Source: Cladocopium goreaui | Taxonomy: Eukaryota; Sar; Dinophyceae; Suessiales; Symbiodiniaceae | Length of the DNA: 64,000 nucleotides | NCBI GenBank assembly: GCA_947184155.2 | Contig: CAMXCT020002735.1 | Location: 328,678-392,677 of the forward strand | Direction: 5' to 3' | Shown here: positions 33,011 to 43,845 of the stretch, piece after piece | Position numbering within the stretch: the stretch's first letter is position 1 | Layout: each line of letters starts with the position of its first letter | Made by a program: the position numbers and the translations under genes | The notes under the pieces: generated by a model | The model's database searches: none | Told to the model about the DNA's origin: nothing | Seen by the model: only the letters and a program-made list of their open reading frames with translations

Positions 33011-34249
33011 ACACTACATCCAGCAGTTGTGGGTGAGGTGACCACTGCAACCATTGCAACCACTCCAAAAAACACAACTCCAACCACCTTTCGGTTTATC
33101 AGTGGATTCGCTCAGCCATCCATGCATCACAACAACTCACCTCTCCTATAGTAGCCTATCTTTGCAACTTCCGCCACCGCCTTGTGCGGTACCACTGGTA
33201 TATATAGAAGAGTATCGTCTAAAGGGTTGATCTTCTCTAGATTCATGTTGCGTGTTTTGTGAATCCGTTTGTCCAACTACCGAGGTCAGAATCTTATTTG
33301 CAGCTCGGCCAGTTGCCATTGTCTCACCCGAATTGTCGATTTTTTATATAGATTGCATGGTATGGACCACACGGTGTAACCTGCTATGCACTGACAACGG
33401 GTAGAGTGTAGAAGGCCTGTGTGCAGTATGGATATTCCATGTTTTTCCACAGACTGGATAGATTTCTTGTCATTTCAGTAGAAAGGATTGAATCAACCTG
33501 GTGCTAGCGGTGCCAGAATGGGATCGTACATAGTCGATTTTGTGGAGGTTTCAACGGTATAGTCAGAATGCACTTGTAGGAACCGTAAGATGCATTATAC
33601 AGAGTTCTACAATGTGTGTGTTTGGGTCGATTCAAAGACTGTTCAATCTACTTGTATGTCAATCCCATTTCGTACCCAGTTATATGTAGTATATATTGGG
33701 ATATTCATGGATATATATAATTACCCCAGTTGTATATGGGTGTTTAACAACTTTCTGCGATGTACCCTCAGCTAGGGCACAATCTGCCAGTCATGTCTTG
33801 GAAATTGATTCTCACCATGATGTCACCATGAATGATGGGTCGTACGTAGAACCCCCCGTTTAGAAACAATAGTTTTGCTGTATCAGTTACCACTGTAGAT
33901 GTTACTAGTAGCCGGAAAGATGATGGATACCGTAAAGATGTTGGTATGTGTTTAGTGTACACATGGATCGTTGTGCATCTAGAGCACCAATCTGCGTTGG
34001 GGGCATGATTCATTCCCATGCTGGAGAAAGTCGACGGTGACGACTGGAAATATCACCCCAACGTACCCCAACCTTGGTGAAAATGAACCGCCAACGCCAA
34101 TTTCTTTGTCTGTCAATAGACTAAATCCTCAAATTATAGGCAATGTGGTAAACTTAATCATAGACCATCCCCCAAAAGATCACTCAACGGATATATTTCT
34201 GGCTGGGTATAAAGCCTCCAAAACTGGAGCTTTCTGACCCAAGCCCGAG
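33011..34249. other. Intron-like, no exon supported
   Basis: Mixed composition, between the channel core and the EF-hand exon. Open frames at 33590-33775 and 34037-34237 lack coding character. Confidence 0.4.
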
Positions 34250-34313
34250 GATTATGTGGATGCAAACGGAGATGGAGATTTAAATCTCAGTGAGTTCATT
34301 GAATTGACACTTG
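34250..34313 (+). CDS. EF-hand exon, probably the same channel gene
   Basis: Acceptor CCAAGCCCGAG, donor GTGACC. Reads DYVDANGDGDLNLSEFIELT and Leu. The 12-residue loop DANGDGDLNLSE has Asp, Asn, Asp at 1, 3, 5, Gly at 6, hydrophobic at 8 and Glu at 12: a complete calcium-binding EF-hand. It is on the same strand 3.7 kb beyond S6. Potassium channels with cytoplasmic EF-hands are known in alveolates, so calcium control of the channel is the natural inference, but intermediate exons are missing from my model. Confidence 0.7.
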
Positions 34314-35198
34314 GTGACCCAAGCTGGATCTATGTTGGGAAATATCTCAATTTTTTTGATCCTGAAAAAGACTCAAGATTACATATATTATCATATATGT
34401 ACATCCTAGTTTCACCGTTTTTTAGTGGATCTTCAATCCCCTCAAAAATGAAAAAAATCTCAGATGGGTGATGAAATTACCATCGAATCCCACATCAAGG
34501 GGATGGTTTGGATGACAATCCCGGGAAATCATCGACCACTTGGAGAAACCATAATGATCCTGGAGAAACCCAAGATGTGTGGCGAATGGATAGTGCTCAA
34601 TCACTCATAGCTCACAGCTCCCTTGCTAAGTGTGAACAGTGTTAACTCATGGTCCTCCAATTTTGGTGTTATTCTCAGTTTGGGTAGCTCTGGCTGCTTC
34701 ATAGCCCTTTTTAGGGGGAATCACCAGGCCGGGAGATTTTGAAAAACCAATCCATTGATCCTTAGGATGAGAAATAAGTTTTGACTGGTTTGAAGCTGCC
34801 AGCGACGCATTGGTGTGAAGATGTGTGAAGTTTCGCATAGCAATGTGGGTGTACTACACTGTTCCAGTTTGTGTGAATCATCACCTGAGGATCTGATCAT
34901 TTACCAGCATCCATGGCTGGTGGTCTCAATCATTTTCAGAATGTGTTCATGATCATCCCCTAGCGGGCCTAGCGGCTAATGTCTTGAAGAAGTTCAAACC
35001 ACCAATCAACATGTAATAAAATGTAATAAAATACAATTAACACATAAGATTAAGATGTCCCTTGAAACGTCCCTTGAAGCCTTCCAAAAAAGGTCCCATA
35101 CGGTGGAGTTGAGGTCACAAATGGGTATGACCATGGTTATAAACCCTATTTTTGTTGGGATATGGGGCCCCTACAACAATGGTGATATACCGTGATAT

Positions 35199-36156
35199 AC
35201 CCTCCGGGAAGCAAACATGGCAATCGGACATCCCCTATAAATGAAAGGGTTAGTGGGGAAAATATGGGGAACTCATTTAATTACATATGTATATATATAT
35301 ATACTATAAACATATATATATATCATAATAACAATAATTATATATATATATAATAATATTACTACTAATAATAATGATAATGATTTAAATATATATATAT
35401 TATAATATATTTGATGAATATATATATATAATAATAATATATATGATAGTAAATATGATAATATAAATATAATAATTTATATTTAATAAAAAAATATAGT
35501 AATATGTATATAACGATATGTATATATATATATAAACAATGATATATATAATAAAATAGTATATATATAATATAATAGTATATATATAATAATAATATAT
35601 ATAGAATAATATATATAATGAATATACATTTAATAATATACATAATAAATATATATTTAATAATATAGATAATAAATATATATATATATAGAATAATTGT
35701 AATAATCATAATGCTCATAATAATATCTATATATATATATTGTAAAATATATAAATATATCATTTTTTAAATAGTACATATATATATATGAAATATTTAT
35801 AATACGTATATATATAATATATATCATAATATATATCATAATATATATCATAATACATACATATATATATAGATAATATATATATTTAATAATAATATAT
35901 AATAATATATATAGTTATAATATTAATAATATATATATATAATTATATTTAGAATAATGATTAATATATATATATATATAGATAATATATATAATAATAA
36001 TATATATAATAATATATATAGTTATAACATTAATAATAATATATATACATAATAATATTTAGAATAATGATTATTATATATATATATGTATACATTACAT
36101 ATATATGTATATAAACATGTTTGAGTTTCCATTGCCACGTTTGATTACCGCAGGGT
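35199..36156. mobile_element. MITE family 1, copy 7, split by AT expansion
   Basis: Left end ACCCTCCGGGAAGCAAACAT...GGCAATCGGACATC up to about 35279. Right end GTTTCCATTGCCACGTTTGA...CGCAGGGTA at 36125-36156. The ends are complementary over about 30 bp as in the intact 115-bp copies, but about 830 bp of AT microsatellite separates them. Confidence 0.75.
35280..36112. repeat. AT/ATA/TAATA microsatellite, about 830 bp
   Basis: Almost free of G and C: (TA)n, (ATA)n, TAATAATA and ATATATCATA blocks, some duplicated (TATATATCATAATATATATC). Open frames here are Ile/Tyr runs and not genes. Confidence 0.95.
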
Positions 36157-36219
36157 ATGTCCACTTGTAACCACGTCCAGTCGTAGAACATTTCACGGCC
36201 CAGGATTCGACAAATGCGT

Positions 36220-36285
36220 ATCGGTCGCTGGGCGGCGGCCCAGGGGGCCCAGGGGGCCCGGGGGGCCTGGGGGGCCCAGGTCATT
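36220..36285. other. GC-rich GGGGGCCCA run
   Basis: CCCAGGGGGC repeated about five times. It reads as GGPGGPGG on plus or GPPGPPGPLG on minus. It could be a Gly/Pro-rich exon of the surrounding gene or a simple repeat; strand cannot be decided. Confidence 0.4.
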
Positions 36286-36597
36286 CAGGAAGTATGTGGA
36301 AATATCATGGATAACCTTGGGTTATTAAGAGGGTTTGACTATTATAAGGCTATACCTATATGGAAATATATATGGATAAACTATAATGGAAGTATACATA
36401 TATACATATAATGGGTTTAACTGTTTACCCGACTAAAATAGGGCTTTCACCACCTGGTGAGGTTTTACAGAATTTATGGGGTTGGGAAGTTGTTTTTTTC
36501 TTACCATTGGATTTTGGTAGCTGAGATTTTTTGATATCGGAATGAACATCCACAAATTAGTAGATAGCTTGGAAATGAAAACTGGCATACCCGGCTG

Positions 36598-36657
36598 GAT
36601 TTGAACCCTTACCCCATGTTTCCAAAGATTTGAACCCTTACCCCATGTTTCCAAATC
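36598..36657. repeat. Direct duplication of about 29 bp
   Basis: GATTTGAACCCTTACCCCAT then GTTTCCAAA occurs twice in tandem. The minus strand contains GGGTTCAAATCC, a T-arm look-alike, but no tRNA fold was found. Confidence 0.85.
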
Positions 36658-36699
36658 TCTGGGAGCATCGGTGATCATTCGTTGGTCCAGTCGGGGGGC

Positions 36700-38356
36700 T
36701 GGTTGCAAGTAGTTTGAAAGGTGTATCAGCGTATATAGTCGTATATATATATGTTCTTAATTATAGTGGTATGTATGTTGTGTACATACTGTACGCATAT
36801 GATGCATATGTAGATATATATATACACGATATGTGTTAATATGTATATATATATATATGTATAGATATGCAGTATGTCTATGTTAACCAGGTCTGTCCTG
36901 GTTTGGTAGGGACATTATTTTTGTCCGTATGGAATTGAAGCCTAGGGAAACTCACCGACAAAAACTCATAGGATATGAATTAATGGTATAATAATGGGTA
37001 ACATAGGATAGATTCATGAAATCATATATAACCCGATATATTGACAACGAACAGTATGATGTGGGTTTGTCCAAAATGGATGAACATAGGGCATCGCCTG
37101 ATTTTTTTGGGCTGGGGAGCATGATTAATCAGCGGACTTTTCTGTATACATAACCCAGTTTGGTCTGACCATACATGGTGTACCCCAAAGTCCAGTGCTT
37201 CTGTCATGTTTCTTTTGCCAAAACAATGTTCCCTCTAAAATTTGCGTCGAGTTAGGGTATACGTCATTCTCGTTCAAGTTCAAAAACTTAATTGGGTGTC
37301 CTGACTTTTGAGTTGAATATGTATTGTTTGTCAAAATGTCGCCACAACCAAGAGCCGTCGTTCTCTAGCTGGTTGGATCATTTGGTAAAGTGTGCTATCA
37401 ATCAACCGTACACCTAGCAGGTTGTTGGACAGTTTTGGATGGATTCAAACCACCAACAAACTGCTGTTCAAGGTATCAGCGTTGAAAGCGCTTTCGACCT
37501 ATTTACCTTGTTTGATGACGAGACTTGGAGGCCATAGTATACGAGGAATCATCCCCAAATGGCCGAAGTTTCAGGGAGAATTACCAAAATTAATCCAGAC
37601 ATATCCAGAAGATTCAGGAGTTGGTGCTTCTGTAGATCTGGATTGTAGATTGAAAATTTGGAACAGTAGATGTTTGTGCCCACGTAGCATGTCGCAGCTC
37701 TAAGTCCTTGTGGGTTTCAGTCTTCGTTCCACATGAATTTTGATAAACCCCAAAAGGATAGAAAAGCCACATCCTACTAGCTGATCACACATGCACTGTT
37801 CCTTTTTGGGGGTGTTATTTTAACTATTAGCATAATATGATTTAAGTTATATATATATATTGTTTATGTACAATATGTGAATATATATATACATATCCAA
37901 TCATATCCACATTTTCTGAGGCATCAGTTTATTCTACCTCGACTACCGGAGTCATTGTTACGAACGGTCTTTAATCTTTTTTTTGATGATCCTGAGGATA
38001 GATCCGCAACAAATGTGCTTGGGAGTGGTTGAAAATGTTAAACTGTTTGTCACACACATATTATTTTTATATATGGCATTATACGGCAAAGTATGGAATG
38101 TATAGAAAAAAATATATATAGAAATACATAGACTAAGTTATTTTGTGGAATAAAAAAAGGCAAAGTATTGTATAGAAACTGTTTAACATTAAGTTGTGTC
38201 ATGTTATTTCTCATTGGTCAACGATGAAGAGAAAGGTCATCTGGTCATCTGGGATGGTCCACAATCTGGGCAAATTGTTTGACGACCGAGCCCTGTCCCG
38301 AAGCCTGGAATCATGATTAATAAGAGGAATCATCCCAAAATGGCCCTTCATTTCAG
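36700..38356. other. No supported gene; LINE left flank
   Basis: AT-rich with TA runs near 36750-36860, 37850 and 38110. A short frame from TATCAG at 37466 reads VESAFDLFTLFDDETWRP then stops, faintly EF-hand-like, but I do not call it. Confidence 0.4.
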
Positions 38357-38372
38357 CTTAGTGAATTATTAT
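38357..38372 (+). repeat. LINE target-site duplication, left copy
   Basis: CTTAGTGAATTATTAT, identical over 16 bp to 45621-45636. It is followed at once by a T-run (poly-A tail of the antisense element). Confidence 0.9.
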
Positions 38373-38449
38373 TTTTTTCCCATTGCAATTTAAAGCCTTA
38401 CAGGCACTCAGACAGAAACTAACAAAAGCGTGCAATCCGCGACAGCAGC

Positions 38450-39097
38450 TCACATCCGGGTGTCAAAGCACCCCCAATCTGGTTTCCAGCTAGAGCGGAA
38501 TTTCTTGCCGTCAAGAAAAGAGCTGGAGCAATAGAGGCAAGCTTGTACATATATTGACCAGACATTGGTGGGATTGACAGGGACCAGGTGGATGCCTAGA
38601 GCTACCTGACACCGTAACCCAAAGGAAGAGCCTAACGTATTGTTGATAACTGAAGTGTCAATGCCCGGCAATGCCTCAGAGATTAAATCTTTAAGGTAGC
38701 GATGACATCGATGTATTAGTCGTCCAAAGCCCATATCTTGGTTAAAAAGGGGAGAAACAAAACCCAACCTTGAGATAAAGTCAATCAAAACAATGGACCA
38801 CGGGGTAAAAGCAGTGATTGGCGATGTTCCACTGCACCAATACGCTTCGCGCATAAACCGGTGAATGGCATCAGCGCAATGCGGAGAGCTAACAGCTTTA
38901 GGTACAGGTGAATTTGAGACATCTAACCCTTGGACAACTGCGGTTCGATGTGTCACCCATTGATTGAATTTGGGATATTGTTGTTTGAGCGCATCCCAAA
39001 TGCGATTGGGAACGAAAGCGCCAGAGTTGAGCAAGTTCAGGAAACATCGCTCCAACTCCCCTACTACCAATGTAGTTAGACAAGTTCCACGGCACAA
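38450..39097 (-). CDS. LINE ORF2, C-terminal part (third frame)
   Basis: Continues ORF2 after a +1 shift near 39080-39100, beside a TTTTT run. The frame opens at a TTG, not an ATG, so it is not a separate gene. About 215 residues, with E-L-E-R-C-F-L-N-L at the start and Trp/Cys-rich segments, ending in DWGCFDTRM and a stop 77 bases from the element end. No known domain. Confidence 0.7.
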   Translation of the reverse strand: MCRGTCLTTLVVGELERCFLNLLNSGAFVPNRIWDALKQQYPKFNQWVTHRTAVVQGLDVSNSPVPKAVSSPHCADAIHRFMREAYWCSGTSPITAFTPWSIVLIDFISRLGFVSPLFNQDMGFGRLIHRCHRYLKDLISEALPGIDTSVINNTLGSSFGLRCQVALGIHLVPVNPTNVWSIYVQACLYCSSSFLDGKKFRSSWKPDWGCFDTRM

Positions 39098-40334
39098 AAA
39101 CAGGAGCAGGAGCTTTGCCCCTTATCCTACGGCTTGGTGGGCAAGTGCACTTACGAGCTGTGGCGACTTTAAGTGTAGATAGAGCGCGGTCAACAATCTG
39201 ATCATGATCCGGTGGCTGGGTTAACAAGTTCCTATTCACAAAGGACTTGATCAAATGAATTTGCACAGCTAGAATACAGTTGACATCACACACGCTATGA
39301 TCAGAATGTTGTTGGAACTGTCGTTGGCATAAACTCTTAGCTAATGCGTCTGCTTTTTCATTGCCTTCAGTTAAACCAGGGTCTTGACTTGGGTCACGTC
39401 CATGAGCTGATACTTTGGATACATGTACTGTTCGATGGTTTAAACTTGTTTCAGCGGCTATGAGTGTCCACAAGTCAAAATTGTCCCAAGAACGCAAAGA
39501 TGAAAAGCCTTGTGCATTACGACTTTGTTCACGAAATCCTTTGACTATGGTTGCACAATCGGTAAAAATATGGGCGTCTCCGTCTGTTACCTTTAACGCC
39601 AGCAAGATCGCTCCCAGCTCGGCTCTTTGTGAACTTTGGTCGAGCCCTGGGAGGGGTCTTGCCAGCTGCAATATTTGCGGAATATATACTGAGCAAGCTG
39701 CCGACTCTAGTCTACCCGACTTTGAGCGAATAAAACTGCCATCAGTAAAAATTCGGTCGCCCGGTTGGAGTACATGTTTTGGAGGTAAATCGCCAAATTG
39801 GAATGGTTGGTCTTGTTGTAAACGGAACTGTGTGTCACGCTCGCTTTCCCATAGAACACCCATGGTCCATGACGTATCCGGCATTTGCACTGAAACTTCC
39901 GGCGGCGGATTCGTTGGACAATGTTTGGACATATGCAAGAGATCATCGTCTGCATCGCAATGTTCGCATTTTCGGGAATTTACCAGGCCTGCTTTAAATT
40001 TACGGGGCCCGTCAAAAATTGATCCGGCTAAGAAATTTTGGATGATATTTTGGGCATGGTCAAGTTTGACTGGTAAATTCCGCAGTTGTTCTACTAAGCC
40101 AGGTGCAGGTACTACAGTGGAGAAGTCGTTGTCGAGGAAAAATCGCGTCGCGAACATATTAATCACACCGTCCCGCGAGTCGCCTAAGTTGTCATGCCTT
40201 ATTGGGGATCTACGGAAAAGTGAACGCCTGACGGATCGTTCCAAGTCATCGTCGAAAATTTGTTGCTGCCATAGAGGAGTTTGAAGTCTGTATCGCCCGG
40301 CCGTTTGAAGGACAAACCGTCGGCCCATTCCCAT
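38898..40334 (-). CDS. LINE ORF2, zinc motif and RNase H (second frame)
   Basis: 478 residues if counted from its own start, but in the element it is the continuation of the reverse transcriptase after a -1 shift in the overlap 40334-40199. Residues 123-139 form C-x2-C-x7-H-x4-C. RNase H follows: FTDGS (Asp198), QRAEL (Glu239), FTDC (Asp259) and EKADALA (Asp329), the full D-E-D-D set. The last 30 or so residues of the frame run past the next shift and are probably out of frame. Confidence 0.85.
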   Translation of the reverse strand: MGMGRRFVLQTAGRYRLQTPLWQQQIFDDDLERSVRRSLFRRSPIRHDNLGDSRDGVINMFATRFFLDNDFSTVVPAPGLVEQLRNLPVKLDHAQNIIQNFLAGSIFDGPRKFKAGLVNSRKCEHCDADDDLLHMSKHCPTNPPPEVSVQMPDTSWTMGVLWESERDTQFRLQQDQPFQFGDLPPKHVLQPGDRIFTDGSFIRSKSGRLESAACSVYIPQILQLARPLPGLDQSSQRAELGAILLALKVTDGDAHIFTDCATIVKGFREQSRNAQGFSSLRSWDNFDLWTLIAAETSLNHRTVHVSKVSAHGRDPSQDPGLTEGNEKADALAKSLCQRQFQQHSDHSVCDVNCILAVQIHLIKSFVNRNLLTQPPDHDQIVDRALSTLKVATARKCTCPPSRRIRGKAPAPVFVPWNLSNYIGSRGVGAMFPELAQLWRFRSQSHLGCAQTTISQIQSMGDTSNRSCPRVRCLKFTCT

Positions 40335-43300
40335 TCCAATTCCCGAACGACAGCGGCCAGAACCGCTGGAGCGCCAGAGGAAGTTCGAATGGCATAAGGT
40401 TTGATCTGTCGGGCTTGACGAAAAACTTTTGCCACCAAGTCGGGCTGACGGCGGTGTAACTTTCTATATGTGAGCAAGACATGTCTAACCCAAATAGCCC
40501 AAGGATCAACCCAAACATTATCCCATGTAGACATGGTCAAAAAAGGGCATCTCATCCGGTTTTTCTTTGGGAAAACAGTATTGACAACAGCTGTCCTCAA
40601 ATAATTAAATGCTTTCTTATTCGGGGGGGCAACTTCAGACCCATATAACCATCGGCTATGACCTGCAGTTTTAATATATCGTGATTTGAGTTTGGCTGGA
40701 AATGGAAGCTTGCCCATTTTCCGAATGGTTGCAGCAGCTGCTTTCGTTTTCAGGTCAACGGCTCTAGCAAGTCCCTTTGTCGTCACTGCTTGTTGAAACC
40801 CTAAAGACTTGACACGCTTTCTGTGGGGAATCTGTTTGCCTACTTGGAGGAGAAATCTGTCGGCGTCTTTCGCCTTTTTGGTTAGGAGCGCAGACTTAGC
40901 ATTGTTTTGAACTTGGCCAATAGCCTGGTCAAAAGCTTCGAGAGCTGTGGTTGCTTTGATGAGCTCAGGTAGGTCTTGCTTACTAGCCCATAGCTTTGTA
41001 TCGTCAATGAACGCAGAGAAGGTTACCCCTGGAAACTGCTCAATCCTTTTCGCAAAAACAGAGAAAATCAGGTTAGCAAACAAAACACTAAAGGCGCAAC
41101 CCTGCACCACCCCGTTGGAATGGAGGACCTGATTTCCGTAAGCGTTATTGAGCTTGAAGAATTTGACCTGATGGTTATAGAAGTCTGTAAGCGGTTGGCA
41201 TATATGAGATGGTAATCCTAGAGTGGATCCGAGTTGAATACAAAATTTTGGCAGCAACAGGTCGAAACATTTCCAACGATCAATAAATATAACGATAGAA
41301 GTGTTGTCAGGGGCTTCGTCCGAATCAAACAAGTGGCTAGATAATTCGATTTCTGAAGGGGTAGCCGATCTATGGGGCAATCCGCCCGCGAGTGAAGGGG
41401 GGGCCAAATTTCCCAACCATGGCGCCAATTGTTTGAAGCGGACAGATGCCCAGAAGGAATAGAAAATTGACGTAATTCCAATGGCCCGGGTAGATTCAGG
41501 GGTCCATTCATGGGTTTTGGGGATGGCAGTAATGGAAACCAAATGAAATGATTTGGGCCACTTCCCACTAGCTTCAACAGTAGTGAAGAAAAGCTTGATG
41601 GCCTTCCATGCGCACGGTGGCAATACTTGAATTTCCTTAATCTTCCATCCATCCAAACCCGTGGCTTTATTGGCGGGTTTTTTTTGGAAAAGTTTCCACA
41701 TGTTAACCGCATCAAAAGGGGGAAGTTCAGTTGGATTCTTCAAACTGTTGATTTCATCCTGAAACATATTTACAAATTGTGCGAAAAGTGCATCTTCATT
41801 GGTATTCCGATGATGGTTATAAATCTTTTCAGCATGATCTTTCAGGAGGGAAAGAATCTCATTAGGGCTCCCAGTTAAGGATCCATCAGGGCGAACAAGT
41901 GTTTTGGGGTGCGAAGGGGTAACCCCTTTTAACCATCGAAAAACTTCCCTCTTATCCGCAGAATTGGAAATCCTAAGTCGATCTTTCCACTCATGGATGG
42001 CTTTAGTGGAGTCCTGCATTTGTTTGTCGAGATCACATGTTGTCAATGCCTGGTTAGCAGCACTAAGGAATTCAGTGACTTGTTGTTGGGAGAACCCTTG
42101 TGTAGGAACCGTGCACCCTAAAGTCCCCAAACCCTTGGAGGTATTAATCAAAGTCCTCTTTAGGTGAGTCATCCAAACAGGATTATCTTCATGTCTCTGC
42201 TGGTTTTTCTTGGACAATTCATGCAATTGCTTACGAATCTTTAAAGAAACTTGTTGATATTGATTTTGCTTACACGGTGGTGGAAGGAATGGCTTTTGTT
42301 CGAAAACCGGAATATCACCCCTACGTGACTGAATGAACTGGCCAGTTATACAGTTTAGCATCTCGTGCATCATACGGGTCAAACTATCCCAGAGAGTTTG
42401 GGGGTCACCCTCTTCAGCTGCCCGAACAAACGAAGGAATATACTTTGTTAGGATCGGGTGGCAAATTGCATCCCTTTCATCCCATTCTTCTTGAGAACAA
42501 GGTTTGTGGGGAAGGTTCCACTGAGGGTGTTGTTTAAGCCCAAAAACCATCTCATGGAAAACCTGGCACTCTAATCTTATAACGACTGGACAGTGACCAG
42601 GCGCAACTGGACCTCGAAAGATGCTTGCTTCTTTTGCCGCTGATCTTGCCAAGTCGTTCAAAAAGAGATGGTCGATTCGAGTTTTTCTCAAACCCCGAAA
42701 ACCTGACGCCCACCCATTTCCTGAGTAGGTGGCCTCGGGCTCTAAGTTCCTGGATCTGCAACAATCAGCATAAAAATCTGACCACCGATTGGAAGCCAAT
42801 ACTTGCGTAAGTGCACTGGAATCCTCCGGAGCACATTGGAGATCACCTCCAACTACTGTGGGGGATGTGTCAAAAATGGAAGCAAAACTGAAAATATCCG
42901 ACAGCAAAGTTTCACGCTCATCAATTACAGATTGACCGCTTGGTAGGTAGCAATTTAACACAACAAATCCTGATCTCCCATCATCAGAAGGAATCCATAG
43001 TGGCATACATACCCTTTCGAGATGGCTCCACCCAGATTGAAATGACAACAGCCGTGCTGGGTGGTCACGAGGAACCAAAGCAGCCAGGCCTCCCCATGAT
43101 TGGCGTAAAGAAGCCTTATCAGACTTAATCGCTCTGATTGGGGGTTGATGTCCAACTAAAAGGTCCCACCCAGCATTTCTGGCCCGAAGTGTCAAAGAAT
43201 TGACCCGGCTGGCAGGTATTCGTGTTTCTTGAAGAATGAGGCAACCCAAATCAGGGCACGAGTTCGCAAAGTTAAGGACTGTATCAAGCCTTTTGGGCAA

Positions 43301-43795
43301 TGATGTGACATTTAATGTAGCAATCTGCATTGGCCCTTCACCAGGGTAACCTTTACATGGGGAAAACAAATGAGCGAAATAGAACAAACTTGTCATGAAG
43401 GATGTGAGCTGCATCAAACGACAAAATTGTGTCGTCCTGTTCTCGTTCAGATTTGGCGGGGGCTGGCAAGCCCTGCGCCCAGGTGAAAAACTGAAAGAGC
43501 AGGCATGACAGCAAAAAAATATACGGCCAGAGCCGCATGCTTGTCGAGTCGCGAATGGTTGAATTACAAAAGATTGAATGAGCAAGACACTGAGAGCGCT
43601 TCTGGCTAACATTCTTCTGGCAAAACTGCGGCGTTTCCTGGCATAACGCCCTTGTTCAGATTTTCGGGGTGGTATCTTACAGCAGAGGGTCCCAAACCGG
43701 TACATATAGTTAATGAGAACACAATAGAAAGGAGCCAAAGCAACCACCCCGGCGAGTGAGACGCCCTGCAACCCACAAAGAAAGCCCAGAACCAT
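40199..43795 (-). CDS. LINE ORF2, endonuclease and reverse transcriptase
   Basis: From the first ATG (43795, 50 bases after the ORF1 stop) it is 1,198 residues; an internal ATG at 43330 begins exactly at the endonuclease (MQIATLNVTSLPKR). Endonuclease: QETR (Glu about 190), GGDLQC (Asp about 318), TRIDH (about 375) and GHCPV (His about 401). Reverse transcriptase: KATGLDGWK, TAIPKTHEW, motif A IFIDRWKCFD (Asp about 839), motif B GVVQGCAFSV, motif C FIDD (Asp about 931-932). The usual Y/F-A-DD is FIDD here. It makes and inserts the DNA copy at a nicked target. The last few residues before the stop are probably past the frameshift. Confidence 0.93.
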   Translation of the reverse strand: MVLGFLCGLQGVSLAGVVALAPFYCVLINYMYRFGTLCCKIPPRKSEQGRYARKRRSFARRMLARSALSVLLIQSFVIQPFATRQACGSGRIFFCCHACSFSFSPGRRACQPPPNLNENRTTQFCRLMQLTSFMTSLFYFAHLFSPCKGYPGEGPMQIATLNVTSLPKRLDTVLNFANSCPDLGCLILQETRIPASRVNSLTLRARNAGWDLLVGHQPPIRAIKSDKASLRQSWGGLAALVPRDHPARLLSFQSGWSHLERVCMPLWIPSDDGRSGFVVLNCYLPSGQSVIDERETLLSDIFSFASIFDTSPTVVGGDLQCAPEDSSALTQVLASNRWSDFYADCCRSRNLEPEATYSGNGWASGFRGLRKTRIDHLFLNDLARSAAKEASIFRGPVAPGHCPVVIRLECQVFHEMVFGLKQHPQWNLPHKPCSQEEWDERDAICHPILTKYIPSFVRAAEEGDPQTLWDSLTRMMHEMLNCITGQFIQSRRGDIPVFEQKPFLPPPCKQNQYQQVSLKIRKQLHELSKKNQQRHEDNPVWMTHLKRTLINTSKGLGTLGCTVPTQGFSQQQVTEFLSAANQALTTCDLDKQMQDSTKAIHEWKDRLRISNSADKREVFRWLKGVTPSHPKTLVRPDGSLTGSPNEILSLLKDHAEKIYNHHRNTNEDALFAQFVNMFQDEINSLKNPTELPPFDAVNMWKLFQKKPANKATGLDGWKIKEIQVLPPCAWKAIKLFFTTVEASGKWPKSFHLVSITAIPKTHEWTPESTRAIGITSIFYSFWASVRFKQLAPWLGNLAPPSLAGGLPHRSATPSEIELSSHLFDSDEAPDNTSIVIFIDRWKCFDLLLPKFCIQLGSTLGLPSHICQPLTDFYNHQVKFFKLNNAYGNQVLHSNGVVQGCAFSVLFANLIFSVFAKRIEQFPGVTFSAFIDDTKLWASKQDLPELIKATTALEAFDQAIGQVQNNAKSALLTKKAKDADRFLLQVGKQIPHRKRVKSLGFQQAVTTKGLARAVDLKTKAAAATIRKMGKLPFPAKLKSRYIKTAGHSRWLYGSEVAPPNKKAFNYLRTAVVNTVFPKKNRMRCPFLTMSTWDNVWVDPWAIWVRHVLLTYRKLHRRQPDLVAKVFRQARQIKPYAIRTSSGAPAVLAAVVRELEWEWADGLSFKRPGDTDFKLLYGSNKFSTMTWNDPSGVHFSVDPQ

Positions 43796-43845
43796 CTCAC
43801 CAAAAAGTAGCAAACACGGAGAAAAACATTCAGGGAAACTGAAGT

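Noticed and set aside
35365-35851. Minus-strand Ile/Tyr-rich frames that look like membrane proteins
   Set aside because: Pure AT microsatellite translation.
37466-37540. AFDLFTLFDDE, reminiscent of an EF-hand entering helix
   Set aside because: It stops after a few codons without a loop; too short to call.
39415-40284. 289-residue plus-strand frame
   Set aside because: A shadow of the RNase H region of the LINE on the other strand.
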